Shown: positions 4,621-15,091, numbered from the stretch's first letter. The stretch is 23,063 nt of DNA from Gordonia westfalica (GCF_900105725.1 NZ_FNLM01000008.1:1-23063), one strand, 5' to 3'. A program made the numbers and translations. Notes: generated by a model not told the origin, from the sequence alone.

Positions 4621-7175
4621 TCAGCCCCGACCGACGATCATGTACTGGCCTGTGGTGAAAGTGCTGACGACCTCCACCCACTCCCACTGATCGGTGAGCA
4701 CGAGGGTCGGCACACCGTCGATGCCGATCGGCGCGGACACGGTGACCGCGTTGGCTGAGGCGTCGATCTTCTTGATAGTGAAGCGATACCCAGCCGATCC
4801 GGTGTTCGGCAGTGAGATCGTGAACGCTCCACCACTGGCATCGCACATGTTGAACGGCGCGGTGTTGGTGGTGATGTTGTAGGTACCGGATCGATTGCCG
4901 AGCCCGGTACGGAATCCGCCTGTGAGAGCGACCGCCCCCGAGGTCGTGATCGGATACGCACCACCAGCAGTGCGAAGTCCAAGGCTGGACAGGACGGTGC
5001 CGAGGTCGTCTGTTGCGGACGGCTTCGTGCCGAGCGCGGACGTGCCGAAGAATCCCACCTCGGCCATCGACTTCGCCCCGGTGATCGTCTGGTCGGTATC
5101 GAGCGTGACGCCTGCTGCGCCACCGGATTCGACTTCGGCCCAGTCGGTGCCGTCCCATCGCTGCAACTGGTCGTCGCCCTGGTCGTACTCGACGCCACCT
5201 ATGCGGGCCGCACCAGTCACGTCGAGGGACACCAGGGCGCGAGTTCCAACGAGATCGCCGGGGCCGTGGACGGTGACCGAGCCCGGCTTGTACTCGCCGC
5301 TGCCGTTGACATCGGCGGCGTGTACCGCGTAGGACGTCCCCGCTTCTCCGAATATCTCGATGGTCCCCTGGGTGAGGTCCACGATCACGTCTGACGCGAG
5401 GCTCGACACCTCCACGCCCTTGGCTGTGGTGTGAATCTCGGGGTCGATGATGCGTGTACCAGTGCTGCCGCAGCGCGCGAGAACACCGTTGTTGGTGCCG
5501 TAGTAGCGCGGTCGTAGAATGCGATACCCGTAGTCGCCCGCGTAGGTGGTGTTGCCGTGTGACCAGCCCGACGAGTCGCCGCCGACCACGGTGTCATCGA
5601 CCGAGTAGATGTCGCGTGACCGCAGTCCGTGGGTCTGGTAGGACACCCCAGCGGGGCGGTACGACCGGCACGACCGCGACCCACACCGCGCCGACGCCAC
5701 GTAGTTGGCGACGTGTCGTGTCCCGTAGGCGACGCTACGGGTGAACTCGCCATCGACGCAGTGAGTCATGCGCCCGATGTACCCGTGCCCTGATCCTGTC
5801 TGGAATGGGTTTCGCCCCTCGATGTCGATGGTTCGCGGGCGCAGGCACTTGTTGAAGTTGACGATGTGGTTCTCCCACCCCTCGGCGCGCACGTTCTCCA
5901 CTCGGGGGTCCACGCAGGCGTAGAAGTAGAACAGGTGACCGCCTGAGGTCTCGATGTCCCCGGTGTACATGCCGTCGGGGTTGGTGTCGATGATGAGTCC
6001 GATGTTCTTGACGACCGGACGGACCGGGGTCGAGATGCGTTGCAGCGTGGGGACCACGGAGAAGTTGGCCTGGTACTGGTGGCTGAGGGGGATGCGGAGG
6101 CGCACGGTTCCTGTGGACGGCGTGATCGACTGCACGATGTTGACCTCGCCGCGTCCGACCCACGAGGCGTTCGCGCCAGTGTCCCACCGGGCGACGGGGT
6201 ATCGGTCACGGACGATGACCAGGTCGTCGGTTGAGAACCCGTTCGATCCTGAGAAAGGGTTCGTGATTACCTCGGTAGCTCCACGGGCGAACCCCGAGCT
6301 GCTGAGATCAACCTCAGGGCCGACGGTGGACGACCACGAGATAAAGGGGCTGGCCACCGACAGGTCGCCGGAGTCCATCGTTTTCGTCACAACCCGTGCG
6401 CCATTGAAGTCGAGCGTGAGTGACTTACCGGTGATCGACAAGGGGTCGAGGCGGTAGGTCTTGGTGGCATCGAAGACGATCGTCGAACCGTCAGGCACGG
6501 CAGCGATGAGATCAGTCAACGCGGCGGTGTCATTAGTGCCACTCCCCGAGTTGGCATCACCCCCGGCCCAGTCACCCACGAGACCGTGCTCGCCGACGAA
6601 GAACACGCCCCCCACGCGCGGAGCATAAGTTTCCTCAGCTACCTCTTGTGTGAGGAAGCCTGTGGTGCCTGCTGCGACACGGGCATCGACCGCGGCACGG
6701 GAGGCAGACCCCTCGGCGGTGATCTTCGATGCCACCGCCGAATCCGGTACCGCACCTGCCGTCACGTCCTCCAGGATTTGGGCTGCCTCATCACGGGCCG
6801 TGCGGGTCTCGTCCCGCAGGGTGGCGACAGCGTTCACCACGGCTGGGGTGTAGGCGTCGGGGTCGTAGTCCTCGATCAACTCCTGCAGCGTGTGCGAACC
6901 TTCTGTCAGGACAACCGAATACCACTTCGACCGGTAATCCTTCGCCCCGAAGATCGCCTTCTGCACCTGGTACGGACCCTCAGGGAGCAACCCCGAGTCG
7001 TAGAAACCAGGGGCGGACGGGTGCGTGGGCGGGTTGATGGGATGACGGTGGGCGCCGAGTACACGGTCACCCCAGCGTTGTTGCGGTCCACCGGCACCCG
7101 AATCCACAGTTTCGAATCCCGCGGCGGGAACCCCCCATCGGGGAGCTGATACACACCAGTCAAACGTCCGGACAT
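4621..7175 (-). CDS. phage tail fibre/tailspike, pectate-lyase-like beta-helix (arm A)
   Basis: About 851 aa after correcting one missing C near 7040 (VIPINPP in arm B, VIPST in arm A). Start ATG at 7175 with AAGGAAG upstream. Residues 1-100 are a beta-rich attachment region. About 110-185 is helical, coiled-coil-like (AVATLRDETRTARDEAAQIL). From about 205 the pattern DANSGSGTNDTAALTDLIAA then GSTIVFDATKTYRL is the start of a pectate-lyase-3/tailspike right-handed beta-helix. The C-terminal 180 residues begin VTLDTDQTITGAKSM, a motif common in actinophage fibres, and end in a beta-rich tip domain. Such proteins bind, and sometimes cut, host surface glycans. It is the last gene of the tail operon. 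The 5-C run at 4935-4939 keeps the frame in arm A, while arms B and C have 4 and break there. Confidence 0.85.
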
Positions 7176-7218
7176 GAACTTCCTTTCGAACAGGAGGGGG
7201 GTACCGCAGACGGGCGCC

Positions 7219-8529
7219 TTATGCGGGGTGATGTTGATCCAGCAGCCAGACACTGACTGAGGTCCGCCATTCGAGGCATGCCACATGGTGAGTTGGTCGC
7301 CTGCGGCGACGGTCAACGACACTGTGCCGGTGAGTCCGACGCTGCCGACGTCGACACCGTTGCGTTGGATTTTGATGTTGCCGTTACCAGTCGCCGACCA
7401 GGTGAGGGTGACGTTCCCGGCGCCCTTCACGACGAGCGCATTGTTGGTGACCGTCGCCGGATAGGTGGGGTCAGAGGTGAACCCGGTCACCTGCACATAC
7501 GGGAGGAACGAGTTCGATACTGACCCGTTCTGCATGCGTTGACGGGTGAACGTGACGAGGGTGGCGGTCGCGGCACTCGATGTTGCAGCACTGTTGGTGC
7601 CGGTCAGGGTGTGGCGGGGTCGGGATGTGGCTGTGCCAGTGACAGTCACAGTGTTGGCGGCGGCGAGCTGGGGGCGCAGGTCTGCGGTGTCGGCGACATT
7701 AATGGTTTGCAGTGCCGCCAGCGTGTAGCGTGCCCGCGCCGTACCGGTTTGGTCGGCAGCCACCGTTTGAGAAGCGGCTAACGGTACGCGTAGGCCACCC
7801 AGTTCGGTGGCCTGCCCCACGGTGGTGGTTTGGGTGGCGGAGATGGTGTGTCGTACCCTCACCACCGCCACAGACGTCACCTCGAACGTTTGGGAGGCAT
7901 CCGCATTCACCGATCCCACCGATGGCACTGACGATGCTGTCGGCGCCACCACCATGTCTTGTGCTGCATCCAGCTCAATGCGTGGGCGGGTGACGACAGG
8001 TTGGGTGATGGTGATGTCTTGTGTGGCGGTCAGGGTGTAGAGAGTTGCCGTCGACGCTGCAGGGTGACAGTGGTCGCTTGTGTAGCGTCGAGTGTGTAGC
8101 GGGCGCGGCCATCGCTGCTGGTGTCGGTGGTGATGGTGTTGGTTGCGGTCAGGGTGTAACGGGCACGCACCACACCCACACCAGCCACCACACCCGAACC
8201 GGTACCGGCTATGCCGACACCGAGTTTCCCGGACTGCCCACCTGGACGGATTGCTCCGCATAGTCCACGCAGAGTCGGGCGTACACCACACCCGCAGCGG
8301 TGACGGTGATGGTGTTGCCGGACATCAACCGTTCTTTGGTGCGGGGCCGGCGGGTCCGATAGTGCGGGGCCGTCGGCAACCTCACCCCAGTGTGCCGGGC
8401 TTCCGGTACCACCACCCGCGTGTGGGGTGCAGCAGGTAGCACCACACCCACCCGCGGAACCGGTACCGCCGTAAACAGGTAGGGACGGTTGGGGACTGCC
8501 GTCACCACCCTGCCTGCCAGAACGATCAT
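7219..8529 (-). CDS. minor tail protein with repeated beta units (arm A, frameshifted)
   Basis: 437 aa when read in arm B, where the frame is whole. Residues about 1-70 are basic and proline-rich. Then come about nine imperfect repeats of about 20 residues with the pattern R-x-R-Y/H-T-L-x-A-T-Q-T-x-T-V (RARYTLTATNTITT, RARYTLDATQATTV, RVRHTISATQTTTV, RARYTLAALQTINV and others). The C-terminal 120 residues form a separate beta domain (QRMQNGSVSNSFLPYVQVTG ... GCWINITPA). This suggests an extended fibrous or shaft protein at the tail tip. ATG directly follows the TAG of the preceding gene. Arm A has at least two 1-nt deletions (near 8059 and 8239) that break the frame. Exact family not recognised. 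Confidence 0.8.
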
Positions 8530-8873
8530 CTACGTGATGGTGATCGTGGGGGTGACGTCGATGGTGGCGTTCGCACTGACTGTGGTGGAGGGATGGACAG
8601 TTTGTCCAAATAGGTGCCGGAGGTTTGCGCCGAGTACACGCCGGCCGCGACGACGGTGGTGGCGGGCACGTTGATCGACACCTTCGACCCGGTCATGGAA
8701 CCCGACGCCGGAGTCCCCCAGGTCGTCTGCTGGCGGGCATACGCGGGGGTACCGCCCGACACCTCGGATGCGCCGGTGCTGCCGGGGTCGGCGGTGTGCA
8801 GGGAAATCCACGTTCCCTGCGCTGCATACGCATTGAGCAGGGCGGTTTTCATCGCGTTGGTGGCGAGTGCCAT
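8530..8873 (-). CDS. small tail fibre-like protein, 114 aa (arm A)
   Basis: MALATNAMKTALLNAYAAQG, then ISLHTADPGSTGASEVSGGT and PAYARQQTTW, is the recognisable pattern of a phage protein usually annotated as a putative tail fibre or minor tail protein (ISLHTA-x-PG-x-T-G-x-x-E-V-x-G-G-x-Y-R). The second half, VPATTVVAAGVYSAQTSGTY, completes the beta-sandwich. The C-terminus in the merged reading is DVTPTITIT. Arm A lacks one C near 8592, so its last 20 residues are shifted. Arm B instead lacks one G near 10673. AGGAG lies before the ATG. Confidence 0.85.
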
Positions 8874-8874
8874 G

Positions 8875-8997
8875 TCATTCTCCTAGGTTGTAGTTGATGT
8901 CGAGGTGGAGGGTTTGTTCGGCGGTGAGGTCGACGTGTTCCCGCCCGTGATCGTCGATCCAATGTCGGGTGCCGTTGTCGTCGGTCCACTCAGACAC
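8875..8997 (-). CDS. small phage protein, 40 aa
   Basis: GTG start overlapping the previous stop by 8 bp. The sequence is VSEWTDDNGTRHWIDDHGRE then HVDLTAEQTLHLDINYNLGE. Its own 3' end contains the ribosome site of the next gene, and the gap to that gene is 1 bp, so it is well embedded in the operon. Function unknown. The frame is intact in arms A and B. Confidence 0.65.
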   Translation of the reverse strand: MSEWTDDNGTRHWIDDHGREHVDLTAEQTLHLDINYNLGE

Positions 8998-9349
8998 GGC
9001 GGACTGCTTTCCCGTAGTAGAGGGGATATTCCTGGGTGGGGGTTTCGGGCATCGACACCGTGAGCAGGAAGTGGGTGGCCCGCCCGATGATGGGGGCCAG
9101 CGTTTCCTGTTGCACCACATAGTCGATGGAGGGTGGTTCCACCACGCCGGGGATGGAGATGATGGGGGTGGTGGCGTTCCGGACGGGGTCGCCTTCGAAA
9201 AAGTAGAGGGTCGATGCTGCACCGACCGGCCACGATGTGATGTTGCCGGAGGTGGCGTCGATGGGGTCGAGGGAGAAAACCAGGTCACTGTTCTGGTAGA
9301 GGGGGATTTCCGCTTTCGTTCCCTCCCATCCGAGGGTGACGGTGGTCAT
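8990..9349 (-). CDS. tail-associated beta-sandwich protein, 119 aa
   Basis: MTTVTLGWEGTKAEIPLYQN, then DLVFSLDPID and STLYFFEG, reads as a small all-beta domain. It resembles the LtfC/p132/Gp6-type beta-sandwich proteins found near tail genes of actinobacterial phages; that match is from memory of the pattern. The start overlaps the previous stop as ATGA. It is whole in arm A. In arm B one G is missing near 10060 and shifts the first residues. Confidence 0.75.
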   Translation of the reverse strand: MTTVTLGWEGTKAEIPLYQNSDLVFSLDPIDATSGNITSWPVGAASTLYFFEGDPVRNATTPIISIPGVVEPPSIDYVVQQETLAPIIGRATHFLLTVSMPETPTQEYPLYYGKAVRRV

Positions 9350-9532
9350 GGTGTCTCCTGTTCTGTGAGTTCATATCCGAGTGCGCCAAAGCATCAGCGT
9401 GGGTGGCGAGGTCGGGGTTGATGGTCATCGCGAACGACTTCGAGTCAGTCGACAGGATCGGGGTCAAACCGTTGGCGGGGTCACCGTCGTAGTCGATGAC
9501 CTGGCCACGCTCATCGACAGGAACACCGACAC
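9346..9532 (-). CDS. small phage structural-region protein, 62 aa (arm A, frameshifted)
   Basis: Arm B gives the intact version: VSVFLSDERGQVIDYDGDPA, then LTPILSTDSKSFAMTINPDL and LGYELTEQETP. GTG start. The TGA overlaps the next ATG. Arm A lacks bases near 9388 and 9515. It lies in the middle of a tail/head-tail operon; function unknown. Confidence 0.65.
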
Positions 9533-9540
9533 ATCCGGTT

Positions 9541-9684
9541 TCAGATGCGACCGCGAGACGGGAACTGCATTCCCATGCTGGTGAGAATCGAAGTCATGTC
9601 AGGCACTTCCACCACCAACACCAACAGGAACCCATCCTCCGTGGAGTACAGGTTCGTGATCGGCGCATTGCGGAAGAGCTTCAG
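9541..9684 (-). CDS. structural-region gene, C-terminal fragment cut by the fold
   Basis: About 48 residues remain: AITNLYSTEDGFLLVLVVEV, then PDMTSILTSMGMQFPSRGRI and TGA at 9541-9543. The frame is good in arm A through GMQFPSRGRI. The 5' part is missing because the sequence turns back on itself at 9692. A gene cut at the turn point argues that the turn is not a natural DNA end. Family not recognised. Confidence 0.6.
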   Translation of the reverse strand: MKLFRNAPITNLYSTEDGFLLVLVVEVPDMTSILTSMGMQFPSRGRI

Positions 9685-9720
9685 CCACAACCCTTGTGGT
9701 TCAACTCTCTCCAGCAATCG
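9663..9720. repeat. fold point 1 (centre of the A/B palindrome)
   Basis: CCACAA-CCC-TTGTGG (9685-9699) is the centre, and the two arms mirror each other outward for about 8.8 kb. The 20-25 bases on either side pair only imperfectly (GCGCATTGCGGAAGAG against the complement of CTCTCTCCAGCAATCGCG), so base quality drops next to the turn. I see no recognisable sequencing-adapter sequence. Confidence 0.9.
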
Positions 9721-9841
9721 CGATCACGAACCTGTACTCCACGGAGGATGGGTTCCTGTTGGTGTTGGTGGTGGAAGTGCCTGACATGACTTCGATTCTC
9801 ACCAGCATGGAATGCAGTTCCCGTCTCGCGGTCGCATCTGA
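9698..9841 (+). CDS. structural-region gene, C-terminal fragment (arm B)
   Basis: Arm B copy of the fragment at 9541-9684. It lacks one G in the run near 9810 (ATGGAATG where arm A has ATGGGAATG), so the last residues are out of frame. The upstream residues read VQLSPAIAITNLYSTEDG. Confidence 0.55.
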
Positions 9842-9849
9842 AACCGGAT

Positions 9850-10038
9850 GTGTCGGTGTTCCTGTCGGATGAGCGTGGCCAGGTCATCGACTACGACGGT
9901 GACCCCGCCAACGGTTTGACCCCGATCCTGTCGACTGACTCGAAGTCGTTCGCGATGACCATCAACCCCGACCTCGCCACCCACGCTGATGCTTTGGCGG
10001 CACTCGGATATGAACTCACAGAACAGGAGACACCATGA
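9850..10038 (+). CDS. small structural-region protein, 62 aa (arm B, intact)
   Basis: Intact version of the gene at 9346-9532. GTG start at 9850. TGA at 10036-10038 overlaps the next ATG (10035). Confidence 0.7.
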   Translation: MSVFLSDERGQVIDYDGDPANGLTPILSTDSKSFAMTINPDLATHADALAALGYELTEQETP

Positions 10039-10393
10039 CCACCGTCACCCTCGGATGGAGGGAACGAAAGCGGAAATCCCCCTCTACCAGAACAGTGACC
10101 TGGTTTTCTCCCTCGACCCCATCGACGCCACCTCCGGCAACATCACATCGTGGCCGGTCGGTGCAGCATCGACCCTCTACTTTTTCGAAGGCGACCCCGT
10201 CCGGAACGCCACCACCCCCATCATCTCCATCCCCGGCGTGGTGGAACCACCCTCCATCGACTATGTGGTGCAACAGGAAACGCTGGCCCCCATCATCGGG
10301 CGGGCCACCCACTTCCTGCTCACGGTGTCGATGCCCGAAACCCCCACCCAGGAATATCCCCTCTACTACGGGAAAGCAGTCCGCCGTGTCTGA
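10035..10393 (+). CDS. tail-associated beta-sandwich protein (arm B, frameshifted)
   Basis: Arm B copy of 8990-9349. One G is missing near 10060, so the frame enters the correct phase only after about 9 residues. The remainder (AEIPLYQNSDLVFSLDPID ... KAVRRV) is intact. Confidence 0.7.
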
Positions 10394-10508
10394 GTGGACC
10401 GACGACAACGGCACCCGACATTGGATCGACGATCACGGGCGGGAACACGTCGACCTCACCGCCGAACAAACCCTCCACCTCGACATCAACTACAACCTAG
10501 GAGAATGA
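10386..10508 (+). CDS. small phage protein, 40 aa (arm B)
   Basis: Arm B copy of 8875-8997, identical in sequence. It overlaps the previous stop by 8 bp and ends 1 bp before the next ATG. Confidence 0.65.
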   Translation: MSEWTDDNGTRHWIDDHGREHVDLTAEQTLHLDINYNLGE

Positions 10509-10509
10509 C

Positions 10510-10853
10510 ATGGCACTCGCCACCAACGCGATGAAAACCGCCCTGCTCAATGCGTATGCAGCGCAGGGAACGTGGATTTCCCTGCACACCGCCGACCCCG
10601 GCAGCACCGGCGCATCCGAGGTGTCGGGCGGTACCCCCGCGTATGCCCGCCAGCAGACGACCTGGGGACTCCGGCGTCGGGTTCCATGACCGGGTCGAAG
10701 GTGTCGATCAACGTGCCCGCCACCACCGTCGTCGCGGCCGGCGTGTACTCGGCGCAAACCTCCGGCACCTATTTGGACAAACTGTCCATCCCCTCCACCA
10801 CAGTCAGTGCGAACGCCACCATCGACGTCACCCCCACGATCACCATCACGTAG
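10510..10853 (+). CDS. small tail fibre-like protein (arm B, frameshifted)
   Basis: Arm B copy of 8530-8873. One G is missing in the run near 10673, breaking the frame after TTW. The C-terminal part (LDKLSIPSTTVSANATIDV, then TPTITIT) is correct here and wrong in arm A. TAG directly abuts the next ATG at 10854. Confidence 0.8.
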
Positions 10854-12167
10854 ATGATCGTTCTGGCAGGCAGGGTGGTGACGGCAGTCCCCAACCGTCC
10901 CTACCTGTTTACGGCGGTACCGGTTCCGCGGGTGGGTGTGGTGCTACCTGCTGCACCCCACACGCGGGTGGTGGTACCGGAAGCCCGGCACACTGGGGTG
11001 AGGTTGCCGACGGCCCCGCACTATCGGACCCGCCGGCCCCGCACCAAAGAACGGTTGATGTCCGGCAACACCATCACCGTCACCGCTGCGGGTGTGGTGT
11101 ACGCCCGACTCTGCGTGGACTATGCGGAGCAATCCGTCCAGGTGGGGCAGTCCGGGAAACTCGGTGTCGGCATAGCCGGTACCGGTTCGGGTGTGGTGGC
11201 TGGTGTGGGTGTGGTGCGTGCCCGTTACACCCTGACCGCAACCAACACCATCACCACCGACACCAGCAGCGATGGCCGCGCCCGCTACACACTCGACGCT
11301 ACACAAGCGACCACTGTCACCCCTGCAGCGTCGACGGCAACTCTCTACACCCTGACCGCCACACAAGACATCACCATCACCCAACCTGTCGTCACCCGCC
11401 CACGCATTGAGCTGGATGCAGCACAAGACATGGTGGTGGCGCCGACAGCATCGTCAGTGCCATCGGTGGGATCGGTGAATGCGGATGCCTCCCAAACGTT
11501 CGAGGTGACGTCTGTGGCGGTGGTGAGGGTACGACACACCATCTCCGCCACCCAAACCACCACCGTGGGGCAGGCCACCGAACTGGGTGGCCTACGCGTA
11601 CCGTTAGCCGCTTCTCAAACGGTGGCTGCCGACCAAACCGGTACGGCGCGGGCACGCTACACGCTGGCGGCACTGCAAACCATTAATGTCGCCGACACCG
11701 CAGACCTGCGCCCCCAGCTCGCCGCCGCCAACACTGTGACTGTCACTGGCACAGCCACATCCCGACCCCGCCACACCCTGACCGGCACCAACAGTGCTGC
11801 AACATCGAGTGCCGCGACCGCCACCCTCGTCACGTTCACCCGTCAACGCATGCAGAACGGGTCAGTATCGAACTCGTTCCTCCCGTATGTGCAGGTGACC
11901 GGGTTCACCTCTGACCCCACCTATCCGGCGACGGTCACCAACAATGCGCTCGTCGTGAAGGGCGCCGGGAACGTCACCCTCACCTGGTCGGCGACTGGTA
12001 ACGGCAACATCAAAATCCAACGCAACGGTGTCGACGTCGGCAGCGTCGGACTCACCGGCACAGTGTCGTTGACCGTCGCCGCAGGCGACCAACTCACCAT
12101 GTGGCATGCCTCGAATGGCGGACCTCAGTCAGTGTCTGGCTGCTGGATCAACATCACCCCCGCATAA
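10854..12167 (+). CDS. minor tail protein with repeated beta units, 437 aa (arm B, intact)
   Basis: The only arm with the full frame. It serves as the reference reading for the gene at 7219-8529. The repeats occupy residues about 110-330, followed by the separate C-terminal beta domain ending GCWINITPA. Confidence 0.85.
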   Translation: MIVLAGRVVTAVPNRPYLFTAVPVPRVGVVLPAAPHTRVVVPEARHTGVRLPTAPHYRTRRPRTKERLMSGNTITVTAAGVVYARLCVDYAEQSVQVGQSGKLGVGIAGTGSGVVAGVGVVRARYTLTATNTITTDTSSDGRARYTLDATQATTVTPAASTATLYTLTATQDITITQPVVTRPRIELDAAQDMVVAPTASSVPSVGSVNADASQTFEVTSVAVVRVRHTISATQTTTVGQATELGGLRVPLAASQTVAADQTGTARARYTLAALQTINVADTADLRPQLAAANTVTVTGTATSRPRHTLTGTNSAATSSAATATLVTFTRQRMQNGSVSNSFLPYVQVTGFTSDPTYPATVTNNALVVKGAGNVTLTWSATGNGNIKIQRNGVDVGSVGLTGTVSLTVAAGDQLTMWHASNGGPQSVSGCWINITPA

Positions 12168-12211
12168 GGCGCCCGTCTGCGGTACCCCCCCTCCTGTTCG
12201 AAAGGAAGTTC

Positions 12212-14764
12212 ATGTCCGGACGTTTGACTGGTGTGTATCAGCTCCCCGATGGGGGTTCCCGCCGCGGGATTCGAAACTGTGGATTCGGGTGCCGGTGGAC
12301 CGCAACAACGCTGGGGTGACCGTGTACTCGGCGCCCACCGTCATCCCCATCAACCCGCCCACGCACCCGTCCGCCCCTGGTTTCTACGACTCGGGGTTGC
12401 TCCCTGAGGGTCCGTACCAGGTGCAGAAGGCGATCTTCGGGGCGAAGGATTACCGGTCGAAGTGGTATTCGGTTGTCCTGACAGAAGGTTCGCACACGCT
12501 GCAGGAGTTGATCGAGGACTACGACCCCGACGCCTACACCCCAGCCGTGGTGAACGCTGTCGCCACCCTGCGGGACGAGACCCGCACGGCCCGTGATGAG
12601 GCAGCCCAAATCCTGGAGGACGTGACGGCAGGTGCGGTACCGGATTCGGCGGTGGCATCGAAGATCACCGCCGAGGGGTCTGCCTCCCGTGCCGCGGTCG
12701 ATGCCCGTGTCGCAGCAGGCACCACAGGCTTCCTCACACAAGAGGTAGCTGAGGAAACTTATGCTCCGCGCGTGGGGGCGTGTTCTTCGTCGGCGAGCAC
12801 GGTCTCGTGGGTGACTGGGCCGGGGGTGATGCCAACTCGGGGAGTGGCACTAATGACACCGCCGCGTTGACTGATCTCATCGCTGCCGTGCCTGACGGTT
12901 CGACGATCGTCTTCGATGCCACCAAGACCTACCGCCTCGACCCCTTGTCGATCACCGGTAAGTCACTCACGCTCGACTTCAATGGCGCACGGGTTGTGAC
13001 GAAAACGATGGACTCCGGCGACCTGTCGGTGGCCAGCCCCTTTATCTCGTGGTCGTCCACCGTCGGCCCTGAGGTTGATCTCAGCAGCTCGGGGTTCGCC
13101 CGTGGAGCTACCGAGGTAATCACGAACCCTTTCTCAGGATCGAACGGGTTCTCAACCGACGACCTGGTCATCGTCCGTGACCGATACCCCGTCGCCCGGT
13201 GGGACACTGGCGCGAACGCCTCGTGGGTCGGACGCGGCGAGGTCAACATCGTGCAGTCGATCACGCCGTCCACAGGAACCGTGCGCCTCCGCATCCCCCT
13301 CAGCCACCAGTACCAGGCCAACTTCTCCGTGGTCCCCACGCTGCAACGCATCTCGACCCCGGTCCGTCCGGTCGTCAAGAACATCGGACTCATCATCGAC
13401 ACCAACCCCGACGGCATGTACACCGGGGACATCGAGACCTCAGGCGGTCACCTGTTCTACTTCTACGCCTGCGTGGACCCCCGAGTGGAGAACGTGCGCG
13501 CCGAGGGGTGGGAGAACCACATCGTCAACTTCAACAAGTGCCTGCGCCCGCGAACCATCGACATCGAGGGGCGAAACCCATTCCAGACAGGATCAGGGCA
13601 CGGGTACATCGGGCGCATGACTCACTGCGTCGATGGCGAGTTCACCCGTAGCGTCGCCTACGGGACACGACACGTCGCCAACTACGTGGCGTCGGCGCGG
13701 TGTGGGTCGCGGTCGTGCCGGTCGTACCGCCCCGCTGGGGTGTCCTACCAGACCCACGGACTGCGGTCACGCGACATCTACTCGGTCGATGACACCGTGG
13801 TCGGCGGCGACTCGTCGGGCTGGTCACACGGCAACACCACCTACGCGGGCGACTACGGGTATCGCATTCTACGACCGCGCTACTACGGCACCAACAACGG
13901 TGTTCTCGCGCGCTGCGGCAGCACTGGTACACGCATCATCGACCCCGAGATTCACACCACAGCCAAGGGCGTGGAGGTGTCGAGCCTCGCGTCAGACGTG
14001 ATCGTGGACCTCACCCAGGGGACCATCGAGATATTCGGAGAAGCGGGGACGTCCTACGCGGTACACGCCGCCGATGTCAACGGCAGCGGCGAGTACAAGC
14101 CGGGCTCGGTCACCGTCCACGGCCCCGGCGATCTCGTTGGAACTCGCGCCCTGGTGTCCCTCGACGTGACTGGTGCGGCCCGCATAGGTGGCGTCGAGTA
14201 CGACCAGGGCGACGACCAGTTGCAGCGATGGGACGGCACCGACTGGGCCGAAGTCGAATCCGGTGGCGCAGCAGGCGTCACGCTCGATACCGACCAGACG
14301 ATCACCGGGGCGAAGTCGATGGCCGAGGTGGGATTCTTCGGCACGTCCGCGCTCGGCACGAAGCCGTCCGCAACAGACGACCTCGGCACCGTCCTGTCCA
14401 GCCTTGGACTTCGCACTGCTGGTGGTGCGTATCCGATCACGACCTCGGGGCGGTCGCTCTCACAGGCGGATTCCGTACCGGGCTCGGCAATCGATCCGGT
14501 ACCTACAACATCACCACCAACACCGCGCCGTTCAACATGTGCGATGCCAGTGGTGGAGCGTTCACGATCTCACTGCCGAACACCGGATCGGCTGGGTATC
14601 GCTTCACTATCAAGAAGATCGACGCCTCAGCCAACGCGGTCACCGTGTCCGCGCCGATCGGCATCGACGGTGTGCCGACCCTCGTGCTCACCGATCAGTG
14701 GGAGTGGGTGGAGGTCGTCAGCACTTTCACCACAGGCCAGTACATGATCGTCGGTCGGGGCTGA
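12212..14764 (+). CDS. tail fibre/tailspike (arm B, frameshifted)
   Basis: Arm B copy of 4621-7175. The frame breaks at three G runs: near 12255 (5 G, arm A has 6), 12774-12778 (one G fewer than arm A), and 14447-14450 (4 G, arm A has 5 C). The beta-helix part from 12780 to about 14445 is continuous. Confidence 0.85.
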
Positions 14765-14797
14765 CCCCCGCCCATAACCGGAATCGGGACACCGCTG

Positions 14798-15025
14798 TCA
14801 CGGCTCCCAGGCGTCGCCGAGTACCGCGGCGAGCCGGTCGGTGAGGTCCGGGGCCTCGGCGCGCTGGGAGTAGACCACGTCGTCGCATTCGACGGCGAGT
14901 GCGAGTAGGTCGGGGTCGGGTGGTGTCCATCCGCCGTCGGTGGCTTGTGTCATTTCGGCTTGCTGGCGGCGCATCTGTGCGCGTATGGCTTCGGCTGCGG
15001 CGCGTAGTACGTCCCGATCGGTCAC
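14798..15025 (-). CDS. small acidic protein, 75 aa (arm B)
   Basis: Arm B copy of 4360-4587, same frame and GTG start. Confidence 0.7.
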   Translation of the reverse strand: MTDRDVLRAAAEAIRAQMRRQQAEMTQATDGGWTPPDPDLLALAVECDDVVYSQRAEAPDLTDRLAAVLGDAWEP

Positions 15026-15053
15026 CAGGTGATCATACGGGTTTCGTGAAATG

Positions 15054-15085
15054 TGTTGCGCTGCAACAGAAGTCGATGCTACTGT
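15054..15085 (+). promoter_or_regulatory. ncRNA promoter and shared dyad (arm B)
   Basis: TTGCGC (15056-15061), 18-bp spacer, TACTGT (15080-15085). The dyad TGTTGC-GCT-GCAACA spans 15054-15068. Same elements as 4300-4331. Confidence 0.5.
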
Positions 15086-15091
15086 TATCTC

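Larger units (their letters stand above)
905..9691 (+). repeat. arm A of the giant inverted repeat
   Basis: This segment recurs as its reverse complement at 9693-18469 and again in the same sense from 18471 to the window end. Position x in arm A maps to about 19384-x in arm B, drifting by roughly 12 bases at the far end because of indels. Differences are almost all 1-nt length changes in runs of G or C. I read the three arms as repeated readings of one molecule. Confidence 0.95.

Noticed and set aside
6906..8291. 461-aa ORF on the minus strand
   Set aside because: It is a fusion of two genes produced by a missing base near the 3' end of one and the start of the other. Arm B shows them as separate genes.
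9663..9720. Missed sequencing adapter at the turn
   Set aside because: The 59 bases at the turn are accounted for by mirrored phage sequence. CTCTCTCC is only a weak resemblance, and it reads in frame as phage protein.
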